Assembly: GCA_029747585.1 (NCBI GenBank)
Contig: JAPEVF010000040.1
Span: 95,208-159,207, forward strand
Origin: Pleurotus djamor
Taxonomy: Eukaryota > Basidiomycota > Agaricomycetes > Agaricales > Pleurotaceae
DNA length: 64,000 nt
Direction: 5' to 3'
The notes under the pieces were generated by a model, which saw nothing but the letters and a program-made list of their open reading frames with translations, had not been told where the DNA came from and did no database searches. Position numbers and translations under genes: made by a program. Positions 1 through 11,827 of the stretch are shown piece by piece (the first letter of the stretch is position 1; each line of letters starts with the position of its first letter).

Positions 1-1553
1 GTCAGCTCGCGTTCATGTTCCTTAGCTATTTCAAGGATCCGGACATAGGCTTTCAGAGCTGAGTAGGCATCATTGGCCGCATCTACATCGTATTCAAAAC
101 ATCAGGATCAACGCTGTACCACGACAGTGGTAACGCAACGGAGGGGATGCAACGCACATTCCAGTTGTCGCTCAGTCAACGGCTGAACCTCCCAGTCACT
201 TGTTCTTTCCTTTGGCTTTTCTAGCGTTTTGCCACAGTAACGGGCGATGACTTTCGCAAGACTAGCCACACCAAGGGAACTATGCCGGACTTTGCCAGCT
301 TTCGTCACGAATAAGGCATCAGCTCCTGGGTCGGCCTGACGAGCAAGAGCGCCTAGCTCAACTAGGTTGTGGGCAACAACGCCGTAGTCGCCGAAAAGTT
401 TTACCCCATCATCTGGGGATCAAAATATGAAAATATGAGTATCTGGTTTGAGTCCCCGGCGCCGGGAGTCGGATCGAGCCACTCACTAAGGATATTGGCT
501 CCCATCTTGACGATGGTCTTGGACTCGATCAGTTCCTGAGGACGCGCGGTCGTAGAAACCATTCAGTTGCCGTAAGTGTATTGGGTGACATTGTCACATA
601 CCTTCAACGCTTGGGGAAATCCTAAGGAAACGAGTGAGATGAGGGCGCATCAGGAGCGAAGTGGCACGCACTCTGCATTCCAGATATCTGAATCACAAGA
701 ATCATTCTCTGGTCACAAACTTGAATGGTTGCAGTGCGATTAGAGATGACTTGTGCGCGGATGGCACCTTTAGGCCTGGCGTACCGAACGCGCCATTCCA
801 TGTCGAAGCCGATGGGACTAGACACACAATCAGCCTGCGAAGAGATACGTATAACAAGACCAAGATGCCCACCCTCGAAGCGCCGGGACCAAGTCGTTTG
901 CCTCGTCTACATTCGTCACATAGACTCGGGCGGGGTCAGGATTGTATGTGCGATACGAGAAGAGCTCCAAGGTAGTTTCTTCTTGATCAGGAGGGGGAGA
1001 TTCAGCTTCTTGAGAGGTGGCCTTCTTCTGTCTTGCTGTGGTCTTTACTGGATTGGCCTTCGTCACGCCTCCGACGGTAGGTGGCGAAAGTGAGCTCGAT
1101 GGACGATTTATTGAGATGCTAGAGCCAACGTGCATATTCTGCATCGACGTTGCTAAGGACGCTACTGAATTGGGTCTCGTAGCCGTATCTTGGCGTACTC
1201 TAGGTGCAAATAAGGGATACATACTAGGATGCAATCCGGTCAGCATGGGAATGCTCCAGGTCAAAATGCGCAACGTACTTGTCGTGGTGAAGTTGAGTCG
1301 CTGGTTGATTGAATGAAATAGTCTGTTTACATTTGGAAGGTGCCCCTGGTCGCCGCATCAATGGTTTAGGTTGCTTTATGTCCTGAACATCAAAGGGCCC
1401 ATAAACTTCAATGACGTCGTCAGCATCCTCTAAACAGGGACTACGCGGTTGAATTTTCTCGATTTTCTTCGCAGGAAGAGAGGAAGCAGTCCTTATCCGC
1501 GGTGGTGAAGTAGAGTAGTAGCGAGCAGCGGGTTCCTTGAGCTTCGGGTACAT
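1..1553 (-). CDS. WRN/RNase D-like 3'-5' exonuclease domain protein (3' end cut by window edge)
   Basis: DEDD-family exonuclease that would trim 3' ends of DNA or RNA. After splicing I read the three exonuclease motifs in order: GFDMEW (Exo I), KTIVKMGANILNDGVKLF (Exo II region) and LEYAANDAYSAL (Exo III, with the Tyr and Asp). Introns that make these motifs continuous are at 83-157, 413-486, 536-601, 622-671, 818-872 and 1200-1278, all GT-AG. The joins at 83-157 (giving Y-A-A-N-D) and 413-486 (giving N-I-L-N-D) rebuild the family consensus exactly. The N-terminal ~200 residues are polar and low in complexity, as in other fungal WRN-exonuclease proteins; no helicase domain is visible. The ATG at 1553 is provisional. 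A coding-looking stretch at about 1600-1725 may be an upstream exon. The C-terminus lies before base 1. Confidence 0.85.
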
Positions 1554-2172
1554 TGGTGGCGAGAACGAAGGGAATGAACTTGTCACAGACGCGCTATGTC
1601 ACGAGGATCAGATGATGTGACAGCGCGTCCTCGGGGAACGCCGAAAAAGTGACCAGGGTCGCCTCCACCATCGCTCAGGACGTCTGTTGGAAAGTTCTGC
1701 ACAGGTACCTCAGGGAGTCCATTGAATTTTTTTCTGTTTACTAATTCAAATTACGGATCATCTAGGAGGTATCCAAAATTCATGCCGATGAGTGTTGGTA
1801 AGAAAGTGTTGATTGTGTGTTCCACTTGTGTAGTATCTGTGCGACATCGAATGTGAAGCGCTGTACGGGACGATCTTGATAGAGGTCGTTCTGTGGGTCT
1901 CTGTGGGCGACCCACGAGCCAGCCGCGGAACGGATCGAACGACGGACCACAGTCTATCATTACGACACACATGATCACAAATACGACGGGACCTTTTCAG
2001 CTAAGCTCAGGGCTGTTCGCTCGGAGAGTCAAAATCGCAAAGTGACAGAGTGCTCTAAGCCAGACATGTCCCATAAGTACGCCGTACTGCGAAGATAGGC
2101 TTTTCTCTGGCGCCATCTCCCGCCTTCTTGCCAAAACGTTGTCCTCCGTTTTACGATCATCCCCCCGCCGCC

Positions 2173-3598
2173 ATGGTGGAATTGGGCCTTTACATCAGGC
2201 GTAATCTCTCCTACAGCATACGCAACTACTCTTCTCGTGAGTTTCTTCCCCGTACCGAGTGACCCTTTCCTCTGATACGACATCTGTCCCACATCTGTAG
2301 TCGTAGCCTGCACGCTTCTCTTCTACGAGTTCCTCACCACTCTCCACCTCGAAGTCAGCTTGATATGGTCGTAAGTGATCCCACAGACACTCGGCTCCGA
2401 CGTACATAACTAACTTCCACAGAAAACCGTTGACTTTTCCCAAGCTTGTCTTCCTGGTGTGCAGATATTTCGCCCTCAGTTTCCAAACGTACGTTAACAT
2501 CATTGCATTGTCCTATTGTGCGACTCAACCTCTGTCTTTCTACCTTCAGTGGGACTCTTGCCTTCTTCTTCTCTATGGAACACCGTCCCCTCGCCCGGAA
2601 TCAGTGTCTCGTCTGGCATTACCTCCAGATATTCGTCTTTCACAGCCTACTCTACTCAGTTGAACAGGTACAAACCAAGAGAGGTAACAAACATTCCCTC
2701 CCGCCACCATCTTTCGCTAAATCCTTCACCCTATGCCAAAAGTCGACGCACTCTATTCAGTCCATCATAAGCCCTTGCAAGTTCTCACCGCATTTCGGTA
2801 CATCTCCACCATGTTGATGATTTTTTNCGTCCGTATCGACTCTTCACGTCATGTCGTATGATGAATCCTGTCTTGTCCACGACTTACCGTGGTATGTCAC
2901 CTTATTCGGGTGAGCCAACTTTCCCATCTATCGTCCCAAATCGACCAACTTACTCATCCTACTTTTTTCACAGTGCCGTTGCCATGTCCAATCAAGTCAT
3001 CCTCTCCACCCTCCTCATATATCCGAAGATTATACGAGTGACCAAGCGGCGTCCTGCCTGGGTGGCGGTTATGACCCGTGATGCTTTGGCTACGTTTAGT
3101 GTTGTAGGAGGTTAGTCCAAATCCCCCTTGATTTTTAGTAGGTCGCTCGAATGACCGTCGCTATTTTAGTGCTTCTGGCGTTGATAATAGCGGCTGCGGA
3201 GACTGTTGCGCATGTTATGCCATCGTAAGTTTCTGTCCATCTGTTGACCGAATTGAAATTGACTGTCCGCCAGGGCTTTCATCACGATCCTCTCAGTCAG
3301 CGTAAGATCCATTCCAACCACTCATCCGCCACCATATGCTCATCTCCAACGTCTCCAGGGCTGTCGAATGACGAGCAACCTCCTGTGTTCCGCTGCTGAA
3401 CAACTCAGGGACGAACCACCTCCACGATGCGCAACAGTCTACAGCGAGGGCATCCAGCTAACCAGCTTCCTCTCCCTCGAAGGCGACGTCCCATCGCTTC
3501 GACATGACCTCCGGAGCTCGGTATCATCATCATCCCACCCNCCATCATCCCGCCCTTCGTTTCACCCAGAGATGATTTACGAATCGTCCGTTCCTTGA
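2173..3598 (+). CDS. DUF6533 domain integral membrane protein
   Basis: Basidiomycete-specific DUF6533 family, predicted multi-pass membrane proteins of unknown function. I place nine exons: 2173-2236, 2301-2370, 2423-2488, 2550-2683, 2743-2891, 2974-3110, 3170-3224, 3274-3301 and 3359-3598. The start is ATG in a GCCGCCATGG context. Family landmarks are an FYEFLTTLHLEV segment followed by KPLTFPKLVFLVCRYF, then the RRPAWVAVMTRDALATF stretch and the terminal SVSGCRMTSNLL motif before a polar tail. The spliced length is 943 nt. Leaving out the single N at 2827, in a run of T, gives 942 nt, an open frame of 313 residues, so that N looks like an extra base. Exons are short and hydrophobic, typical of the family. 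No substrate or partner can be inferred. Confidence 0.8.
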
Positions 3599-4197
3599 CC
3601 ATTCGTCACCACCCATCCCCCCTCTCCTCCAGCGTATGTCCAAACTCCCGGTCTCCCTCGGAGAGNTAAAATTGGAGGGCGCGATGCATCGACCCGAAAG
3701 CCTCGCCCNNCCCCCATTTGGGCTGTTTGCAATCCTGACCGAGATCCCCCCGTTCGCGACCAACCGACGGACTTGTACAAATGTAGCATACATGNNANNN
3801 GNNCAACCTCAAAAACCTCAACCCCCAAATTACCACGGCAGGCCCGTCTCCGGACGACGACGCCAGGTTTCCTACCACCGCTCCCTCCCCTTGGCCACAT
3901 CACCAGCCGTCGCTCCTTCTCAATTTTCTCCTTTCCGGCATTTCACTTGTACGTATACTTATTAGGTTTTTTTATCCAGCACGGACANNATTCTTAGACC
4001 TGCTGANCACAAAGGGGAANACACGTATTCTATCATTCATACTCTACACCATCGCCCTTCCTTCGTTNNTCGAACCCCACTTNTATATTTTTCTTTGGTG
4101 GTTCGACTCGACTTTTTGATGGANNNCTCAGNGTTTNCNNANTNCNTGCNTANTANNATGCATTACTGTCTATTCCNAGTAATAGCGTACTTTATTA
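3599..4197. other. Low-quality intergenic stretch, no gene seen
   Basis: This lies between the tail-to-tail DUF6533 and ETF-QO genes. It holds more than 20 N characters, densest at 4125-4180, and no reading frame with family resemblance. It probably contains both 3' UTRs. Open frames that cross it depend on the unresolved bases. Confidence 0.6.
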
Positions 4198-6316
4198 CTA
4201 TGTAACACCTAGATCCANNTGATGTTGAGAAGTATTCAATTGATAGAGGAAGGGGGATTTGAGGACGTACTGTATTTTGGTCCGCCNCCGCCTTCTGGGA
4301 CAGTCCAAGTGATATCCTGCGTGGGTACCTTGATATCGCAGAGCTTGCAATGAATGCAATTCTGAAATTGGGAGGTCGATTAGCGNACGAAACCTGTCAG
4401 AGGGAGAACCACNTACTTGGGAGTTGATCACCAACTTCTTCCCATCCCAACTCTGATCCTCAACCTTCGCTTCTCCCTTCGGAGCCTCACCCTCAACATC
4501 AACGTACTCATAAACTCCAGCAGGACAAGCTCGACCCAACAGCCCAGCATACTCCCCAACATTAACGCGAACATGTTCAAGTCTCCTTGAAGCACTTTCG
4601 TCAGCATCTCCGGCGCCAGTCTTCATCACCCGGAGATGCACGGGTTGGTCTTCAGCGTGGTTGGTACCAGTCAGGGCAACACTGGTCATCAAGTCAGTAG
4701 ATAGTGGAGGTTCGAAGGGAGGGTAATCGATGGGTTTATGGCGCGAGGCCNTCTCNGTCTCCAGTGCNTCGAGTGACGTGTAGGGTGGTGGGGTGTGAGA
4801 GGTGTGTTTGAATGTCCAGGGTACNCGACCTTTGAGGAACAAGCTGTCGACACCACTGTAGGCGATACCACCATATAAGCCGAGGGCAGTGTTGAACGAT
4901 GGTCGTAGGTTGCGAACTTCGTGGAGGTCGGAGTACAACCATGACTCCTTGAATAATTTGGAGTAGGCGGACATGTCTGTCACCGAAGACGAGGAGGACG
5001 ATTCCTCTTCGGGATGAACACAGTCATAGGCTGCTTCAGCTGCAAGCATGCCCGATTTCATGGCGTTGTGCGTTCCCTTGATTTTTGCAATGTTGACGAA
5101 ACCAGCCGAACATCCAATGAGCGCGCCACCGGGGAAATGTAGCTGGGGGACGGATTGAAGACCACCTTCGTTGAGAGTGCGTCCACCGTACGCGAGGCGA
5201 GTCGAGTCTCCTGAGAGGAGCTTGCGGAAGTAAGGATGGTGTTTCATTCTCTGTGGGGTTAATGAGCAGCAGTCCATGACGGCACGCCAGCAATGTAAAC
5301 GCACCTGGAATTCNCGGTATGGACTGAGATAGGGATTCTTGTAATCCAATCCAATGACAAGTCCCAAACTGACAAGCCCATCGTCCATATGGTATACCCA
5401 ACCACCTCCATAAGTCTGGTAATCCATAGGCCAGCCCATGGTATGCACCACCTTCCCAGGTTGGTACTGAGCCGGATCCACCCTCCAAACTTCCTTGAGC
5501 CCAATCCCGTATGTNTGAGGTTGAGAGTTGGCGCGTAGGTTATATTTGTTGATGACGGTCTTCGAGAGTGAACCATGGGCACCTTCACCGAGAAGCGTGA
5601 CTTTGGCACGGAAGGCCATTCCNGGTTCGAAGGTGCTCTTCATCCGTCTTTGCCTATCCAACCCGACTTCGTTNGTGACAACCCCTTGCACACCATCGTC
5701 GGAATAGAGTAGCTGAGCTCCGGCGAAACCAGGATATATTTCTACTCCAAGTTCCTCGGCAACGGTGCCTAGCCAGGCAGTGAACTGAGAGAGTGAGACG
5801 ATATAGTTGCCCTTGTTGGACATTTGAGGAGGGTGTGGCATAGGGATGTGGTAATTCTTGGTGAGGTATATCATCGAGGAGTCCGTCGCAGGCCGCGTCA
5901 AGGGATGTCCCTCTTNCGATTTCCAGTCAGGTAACAGTTCGTTGAGAGCTCTAGGCTCGACGACGGCACCAGACAATATGTGCGAGCCTAACCACCGGAA
6001 ATCAGTATTTCATGGACGAGCAGAGATATATTTGCATCGCACCGACTTCGCTACCCTTCTCCAAGACAACCACACGAATCTCTTTCCCTTTTTCTTGCTC
6101 AAGTTGCTTCAACCTGATGGCGGCACTGAGACCAGCAGGTCCCCCACCAACGATACATACGTCAACTTCATCCTCCGCACGTTCCACAGTTGCTGAGTCG
6201 AAAGGTTCGCGATTGAACCGCGCAGAGGTCGAAGCTAGTCCCCGCGACGCCAACGGCTTCTTGCCTGCGGCCAGCAGAAGCTGCCGTAGCTGTGGACTAC
6301 GATGAGGAGAGAACAT
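4198..6316 (-). CDS. CIR2: Electron transfer flavoprotein-ubiquinone oxidoreductase, mitochondrial
   Basis: Passes electrons from ETF, reduced by fatty-acid and amino-acid dehydrogenases, to ubiquinone in the inner mitochondrial membrane, using FAD and a 4Fe-4S cluster. Five exons: 6316-6043, 5987-5305, 5250-4417, 4361-4271 and 4208-4198, 1893 nt, 630 residues, the usual family length. The N-terminus is Arg/Ser/Leu-rich, as in a mitochondrial presequence. Next come the FAD-binding [16 protein letters not shown] loop and the GSHILSGAV motif across intron 1. The [10 protein letters not shown] segment is present. The iron-sulfur ligands are Cys in RACPAGVYE plus the C-X2-C-X2-C of [11 protein letters not shown], which is rebuilt by splicing 4362-4416. 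The last exon adds only SVT after GGGGPKY. I chose the ATG at 6316; upstream in-frame codons lack ATG. Ns within exons mostly keep the frame. A 350 bp divergent spacer separates it from the next gene. Confidence 0.95.
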
Positions 6317-6668
6317 AAGGAGCCCGGACCCTAACAAATCACGGTCGGCTCATATACGGCTTGTCGATCGGTGTTCCGGTTATCAGGGAAATGCGACGCT
6401 TCTGATTCGTCAGCAGAGGTGGGTCACTATAGAGTGATTCTCACAGTCAGATAAATCCTCGCACGGTCAATGAGGCCCCTACTGCGTTCACTTACACTTG
6501 TTTCCTTCTCATCCACCACTTTCGCTGGATGCCGCCTCGCTCAACTCTGCCTCCGAAAGGCTCAGCATTCCCGGCCAATGACTCTGCGACGTACAGAGAT
6601 CTACTTATGTTTGAGGAGCGCCTCAAAACAACCGCTGCCAATCTTCAGCGAAGAAAACACCGTTACCA

Positions 6669-7897
6669 ATGTTTGTGAAATCGATTGTGCCATACGCGGA
6701 CGCTGACTTCTCGCCAGTATTCCTCACTCAACTCCTGGTTATCATCGCATTCTTGACGTGCGAGGTCCTTCTGCCACCTCATATATCGCTGCTGGCAATA
6801 CCATACAAGATGCTTCTACAGCGTATATTGCCAGAAATATATACCCCGGAAACTCAGGTCACCCTACATCCAGCCTTCGCGCTAGGACTCTGGTTCGTCT
6901 GTATGACAACCTTGCTGCTTTTCTTCGTCAGCGGAATGTACTCTGACAAAATCGCATATGCCAACAAGTGAGTAGATCAGACCATACAAATTCGCTGGGG
7001 ATGGACCAGAGTGGCTATGTTCATTGAAACCCTTGGGATGGGGACGGATTGCTGATATATCTGTGCAGGTACGTCCCACATGCCAACCGTGCACTTCGAT
7101 CCTTCAATATGTTTCTCAATGTCCGTAAACCTCCACTACGCTCGAAGCTAGGATTCAACCCTCTTCAATTCTTCTTCCCTCGTCCAGACCCTCCAGTGCC
7201 TACGCCCACAGACTCTGCGCCGGCATCACCTCCCCAGAGCCCCATTCCAACCCGTAGCATCTCACGTTCACGTTCCACTCCGATGCCAATCTCACCTATC
7301 CCTCCCAGTACTAATCCTCGCGGAGAACTGATCTTTTCGTCACGAGTCGATCAGAATTTTCGGGAATCATACGAGAAATATCGTGCTACATTCGAGAGGC
7401 ATAAGTTGGAGAAGGATAATCTGGCGAGGATGCAGCGTGGGTGGTTCGGTGTTAGCTGGCTGCGCCTGAATCATCCTCGCATCACGCGTCACTACTTCTG
7501 GAGGAAAGCCTCGGAGGTGGTTGAGAGTGGCATCCCGCGAAGTCCAGAGAAGTTGGTTGGAAGCAGTCCCCTGGTTCGCACACCGACAGGGACTTCAACG
7601 CGGAGTAGCAAAGGCGGTAGCTCGAGGAGTGGGACTCCTCCGAGTACCCCAAAGCATGTCTCGAAGCAACGCGATCGAAGCTCTTCACGTACGCGAACTC
7701 CTGGTACCCGCCAATCCACTCCCGCTCGGCAGTCCACCCCTCCTGTTTCTCCGAGTCCTTCTCGTCATGGCAGTACGCGAGGACGACGAGATTTGGGTGG
7801 CAAGGACAAGGATGGTGGTTTGTCTGGAGAGGGGACGGAGCTCAACTTGCGAGCTTTTGCTCTTGAGAAGAGTGCTCTGCATAATATCGGGGAGTAA
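6669..7897 (+). CDS. Two-helix membrane protein with Ser/Pro-rich cytoplasmic tail
   Basis: Not recognised as a named family. Two exons (6669-6967, 7069-7897) give 375 residues. The first exon has two strongly hydrophobic segments, roughly residues 18-45 and 68-90, consistent with a hairpin in the membrane. The second exon starts with a basic stretch (RALRSFN) and a PLQFFFPRP segment. A Pro/Ser/Thr-rich linker follows, then a folded-looking WFGVSWLRLNHPRITRHYFW block and a long Arg/Ser/Thr-rich repeat region near residues 265-345 (RTPGTRQSTPARQSTPP). The tail looks disordered and rich in possible phosphorylation sites. It is divergently transcribed from ETF-QO. The splice at 6968-7068 completes Lys codon AA|G and has good donor and acceptor sequences. 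Confidence 0.7.
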
Positions 7898-8082
7898 TTG
7901 GAGTTCATCGTGGGCTTCCAGTCAGTGTATAATATGTAATTTTGCGATATACCATACAATACTTTGTCTTCGTACTTGCTTTGAATTGCGAAAGCTGTGA
8001 CTCGTGACGAATATGATTCGTCGCGCGACTCACACCTTACTTGCTTACTTCCATCATTCAGTACATTCGCCACTCGATCAAA

Positions 8083-9627
8083 ATGCTCCGCTCGTCCCTT
8101 TCCTTACCTCCAGAACTATGGCTCCAGATATTCAAAGAGCTGACGATTCGAAGATTCCCCATGAAGGACCTCGATTACAAACTTCTACGATGCTGGAATC
8201 CATTCAGGATTTGTCGTAAAATCCATCGCTCCCAACCAGTACGTATCTGCCTAGCCAATACAGAATCTAGCTCCCAGCTCATGGACGCGTTCCCAACCTA
8301 GTGGATAGCCCATTCACTACTGCTCGTCTGTAAATCTTGGACCTCAGCCATGAAACCCTTGCTCTACGACACTATCTTCCTCTGGAAAGCATCTCAGGTC
8401 AAGGCTTTAGCATCACTGCTGAGGAAACACAGTACCAGCACATACGGCAACCTGGACCACCCAAACACGGGCTCTTGGATAAAAAGAATCATCATCATGA
8501 TCAGCAATCCAAATGAACGACTCGCTTCTTCAGACTTCGCTGAATTGATGTCTTCTTCCCGAAAACTCACCGCTTTGCATATCGTCATGCATCTCCCCGA
8601 CGAATCGACCAGAGATCAGTTTCCCAATCCTGAAACTCTCTTCCCTGATATTTCACTAGCAGCGCCCACACTCCGAATCCTGAACCTCACAGAAAGTATC
8701 TGTAATGACTTCAAAGACGAACCCGTAATCTCGAACGATTTCTTCGCAAAAATGACCGCTTTGCGCGCGCTGCGATGTGACAGCCACATCACCTTGGATA
8801 AGCTACAACCGTTGGAATATTTATCCACTTCAAAGTATACACTAGAGAAATTGAAACATAATAATCCCTCGATCCAGGAGTTGTCCATCCGAGATGCTAC
8901 GGTGTTCCCTCTGTCATACTCTCCAAACGAGCATCTTCGCCGGCTTAACCTGAACATCATCTATGGCATCCACACTAGTGGCCAGCCCTCGGATAATGGG
9001 GAAGACGATCAGGCTGATACCAACCCCAGCGGTTCCGGTGGCAATCTCGGAGGTCGCGTCTCGGAGGAAGAGGAAAAGGAAAAGGAGATGGTGGATCAAG
9101 TCAACTATCTGGCTGAATTGGAACCTCTGGACGACCCCGACTCTGATTCCGATTCCGAAGATGTGTCTGGTCCGAGCCAGATGTTAGCCGCAGGCTCGGA
9201 GGTTGCCACAATCGGCTCTGACTCGAACGCTGGAGGCGGAGGAGGCTTGGGTATTTTCGACGGACTTGTTTGGGGCCGCGGGGATTTCCAGACAGATGTT
9301 CTCGATCTCCTCCCACCAACTGTGACATATCTATCCCTCGTTTTTGGCCGTTGGAAGGATTTGCTCGGCAATCTACAGCGCCTGCCTACGACGGTAACTC
9401 ACCTTGGTTTGGAGGCGGGCTTAACCCATTGCAAGGACAAATCATACATCCATCTCATCGATATTTGCCGGGACCTCATCGCACCTGGGCTCACTGTTGT
9501 CCAGCTAAACCATTGGCAAATATGCGTTGACCTGCGAACGCGTCATGCGGGTCTTCTGAAAGAATTTGTGGAAATGCTGAAGAATAAGAATGTTGAACTT
9601 TGGGATGCTGAGGGATCCGTTATGTAA
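8083..9627 (+). CDS. F-box/LRR-like protein, family A copy 1
   Basis: Probable SCF ubiquitin-ligase substrate receptor. Two exons, 8083-8238 and 8302-9627, 493 residues. The F-box is split by the intron: SLPPELWLQIFKELTIRRF before it and SLLLVCKSWTSAMKPLLYDT after it. The rest has leucine-spaced segments (LTALHIVMHL, LRILNLTESI, LRRLNLNIIYG) typical of degenerate leucine-rich repeats. At about residues 270-375 there is a strongly acidic Ser/Asp/Glu/Gly insertion. The end, a VQLNHWQICVDLRTRHAG stretch, recurs in all A copies. Family A copy 2 (16,713) shares the 156-nt first exon and intron position; copy 3 (26,166) has a similar arrangement but lacks the acidic insertion. Confidence 0.85.
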
Positions 9628-9755
9628 AGCTCAGTTACATAGGTGCAACAATAAGTACATTGATATGAGGAAAGGTGGAGCAATTGAACAATCTAGAATA
9701 CCTAGGAGACAGTGTTGACGATACTATAGACAGCCGCCATTTAGCTACCTGCGAA

Positions 9756-11406
9756 TCATTCCTGCACACGAGTGCCCTGCAACGAATCGCACTCGACAAC
9801 TTTCCACTGATAATGTGTATCGGCATCGAACGCGTCAAGAAGTGAGACATCATTGATCTCGAACGGGTGGAAGTCGACGACATCGATAGTACCGTATAGA
9901 GCACAGTGTACATCAAGTTGTTTGAGTAGATCCTTGATGAAATCGCCAACGACCCTCTTGATATCGCCTTCACTATCCATGAAGATTTCGTCTGTGTCAA
10001 ACTTGACACTAAGCTTCTTGAGTTTGGGAAGGTGGCTTCCGAACTGAGTGTTGGCTACGAATTGATGCACAGTGGAAAGGAGGGCGTAGTCGAGTAGCAA
10101 GGTTTCGACGCAAGTCAAGGGGGTAACGAAGCACGACCAATCCCAAGTGGGAGGCGGAGGGGACACTCGGAAGAAGCCATATTGGACAGACTTGGCTGTG
10201 GAGAAAGTTGAGGTGAAGTAGGCGACGAGGTCAAAAAGCATAGAAGTGTCGGTTTCTGAAAAGCTGAAAAGATACACTGAAGGAAGAAAATGAGACTGGT
10301 AGCCTTCCCCAAAGGTCCTGAGGGTGAATTCCTGTTGAGTTATATAGAAATCTAAGCCAACGATGGGGCAGCCGTTGACGACAGACTCAGCGGTAAAGGC
10401 TTGCTTGGTCGCTTCGATACCGGGGGCACTGAAGGTAATGTCGGCTGAGGTTATTTGCAGCGTAATGTTTGCTGGGAACCGCAACGGTCGGAGGGCTAGC
10501 GCAGCGAAATACAACTTAGACGTGACAGATAGTCTTTTAAGGCACGGTAGGTTGACAATGGTGTCCTGCGCGATGTTTTCCAGATCAAGTGCAAACTGGC
10601 CGAGAAGAAGATCTTCCAGGAAGGGTATAGATGAGAGGGTAGGGAGTATTTGAGAAAGGGAAACGGGGTTTTTCCCATAGTGGAAGATGAGTGAGAGTGA
10701 AGTTAAGCTGGGGAAAGACGGAGTACGTTCCGGGGTCCACGGTAGGATGGAAAACCCGTTGAGGTACAGTTCCCGGAGACGAGGCATATCCCTGTCCATG
10801 AAAAGCGCCATCCTTTCCATAGGCTTGAACTTGTTTGGTTTCTTCTTTCCCTCGGGGTACGCAGAGCCGTTGACCGTGACTTTGAGGGTCTTCAGCTCTG
10901 AGGCCGGACGGTCAATATTGAGGTACAAAACATCGAAAATTGGCGGTGAGGAGATGTTCAGGATGTCGATTTCGTGGATCCGTTCGATGTAGTCCATCAT
11001 GCCCTTGCAGACACGCAAACTGGGAGCCTTCCACTTGCAACAGAACAAATGAAGTGGGAAGTACAGCGGACCAGACGTCAATGCCGGGGCCTCAGCACTC
11101 GCGTTTGAGCAGTCAATGGGGAGCCAGAGGCCGGGTATGCCGCATGCGGCCTTTCGCCATGCTTTGCAAACATGAATGACGGGGTTGTGTTTCTTTTCGT
11201 ATCCGCGAACCCAGTTCTTTGACACCAAAAGAAAGATTTGGGTGAGTAATTCTGCCGGAAGATGGGCAGCATTTGATGGGTGGTGATGGGCATTAGACAC
11301 GGTGCTACTAGCAGGTGTCTGACCGCGTTTTCTGCTTCGAGTTGCGACCTACGGTATTAGATGGTGAATCAACAAATTGAGATACGACTGAGTTTCAGCC
11401 TACCAT
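9756..11406 (-). CDS. F-box/LRR-like protein, family B copy 1
   Basis: Probable F-box substrate receptor of 531 residues. The F-box is AAHLPAELLTQIFLLV followed by VIHVCKAWRKAACGIPGLW. The remainder has irregular leucine-rich repeats (LRELYLNGFSILPW, LTSLSLIFHYG). In the main exon, which starts at 11348, the first in-frame ATG lies well downstream. Splicing 11349-11403 joins a bare ATG at 11404-11406 to Val-Ala-Thr-Arg, so the first coding exon appears to be the start codon alone. An alternative is a start codon farther upstream. The paralogue at 14,695 shares IDRPASELK and the SILPWTP block, and it too has a short basic first exon. It is transcribed convergently with family A copy 1 and ends 129 bp from it. 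Confidence 0.82.
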
Positions 11407-11827
11407 GGAGGTTGTGAACGTTGACTCTTGAGAGAGACGTTTGAACAGAGTTTCTGAAGCACGACTCCCCACCTGATAACATGTTGACTCTGGCTACCGT
11501 GAAGCCCATGAAGTTGGGAGTTTTTTTTGACTTGGCGTCTACTTGGCAGCGCGCGACTAGTTGGACCCCTGTTAGGAGATCCTATCTGCTTGGGTAACCA
11601 TTGGTACACGTAATTGTCCTGTTAGACAGTCGTTTCCGTGCTCTGAGCAATGGCACAATACAGATTCATGCTGAGCTTCAAAAAGTAAAATGGGCGCAGC
11701 GGCTCCAGCTTTTAGCCTCTCTGGTAGTTCGATCCGAACGCACTACCCCTGTTCTCTCCAGGGTCTTGATACAAATTTGTCATGGACTGGGTGCGTCTTT
11801 GACTCCTCTTCTACCAGTTCTAACACC

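Noticed and set aside
3950..4197. Short frames and a possible RNA gene in the N-rich stretch
   Set aside because: The sequence is too poor; any frame depends on unresolved bases.
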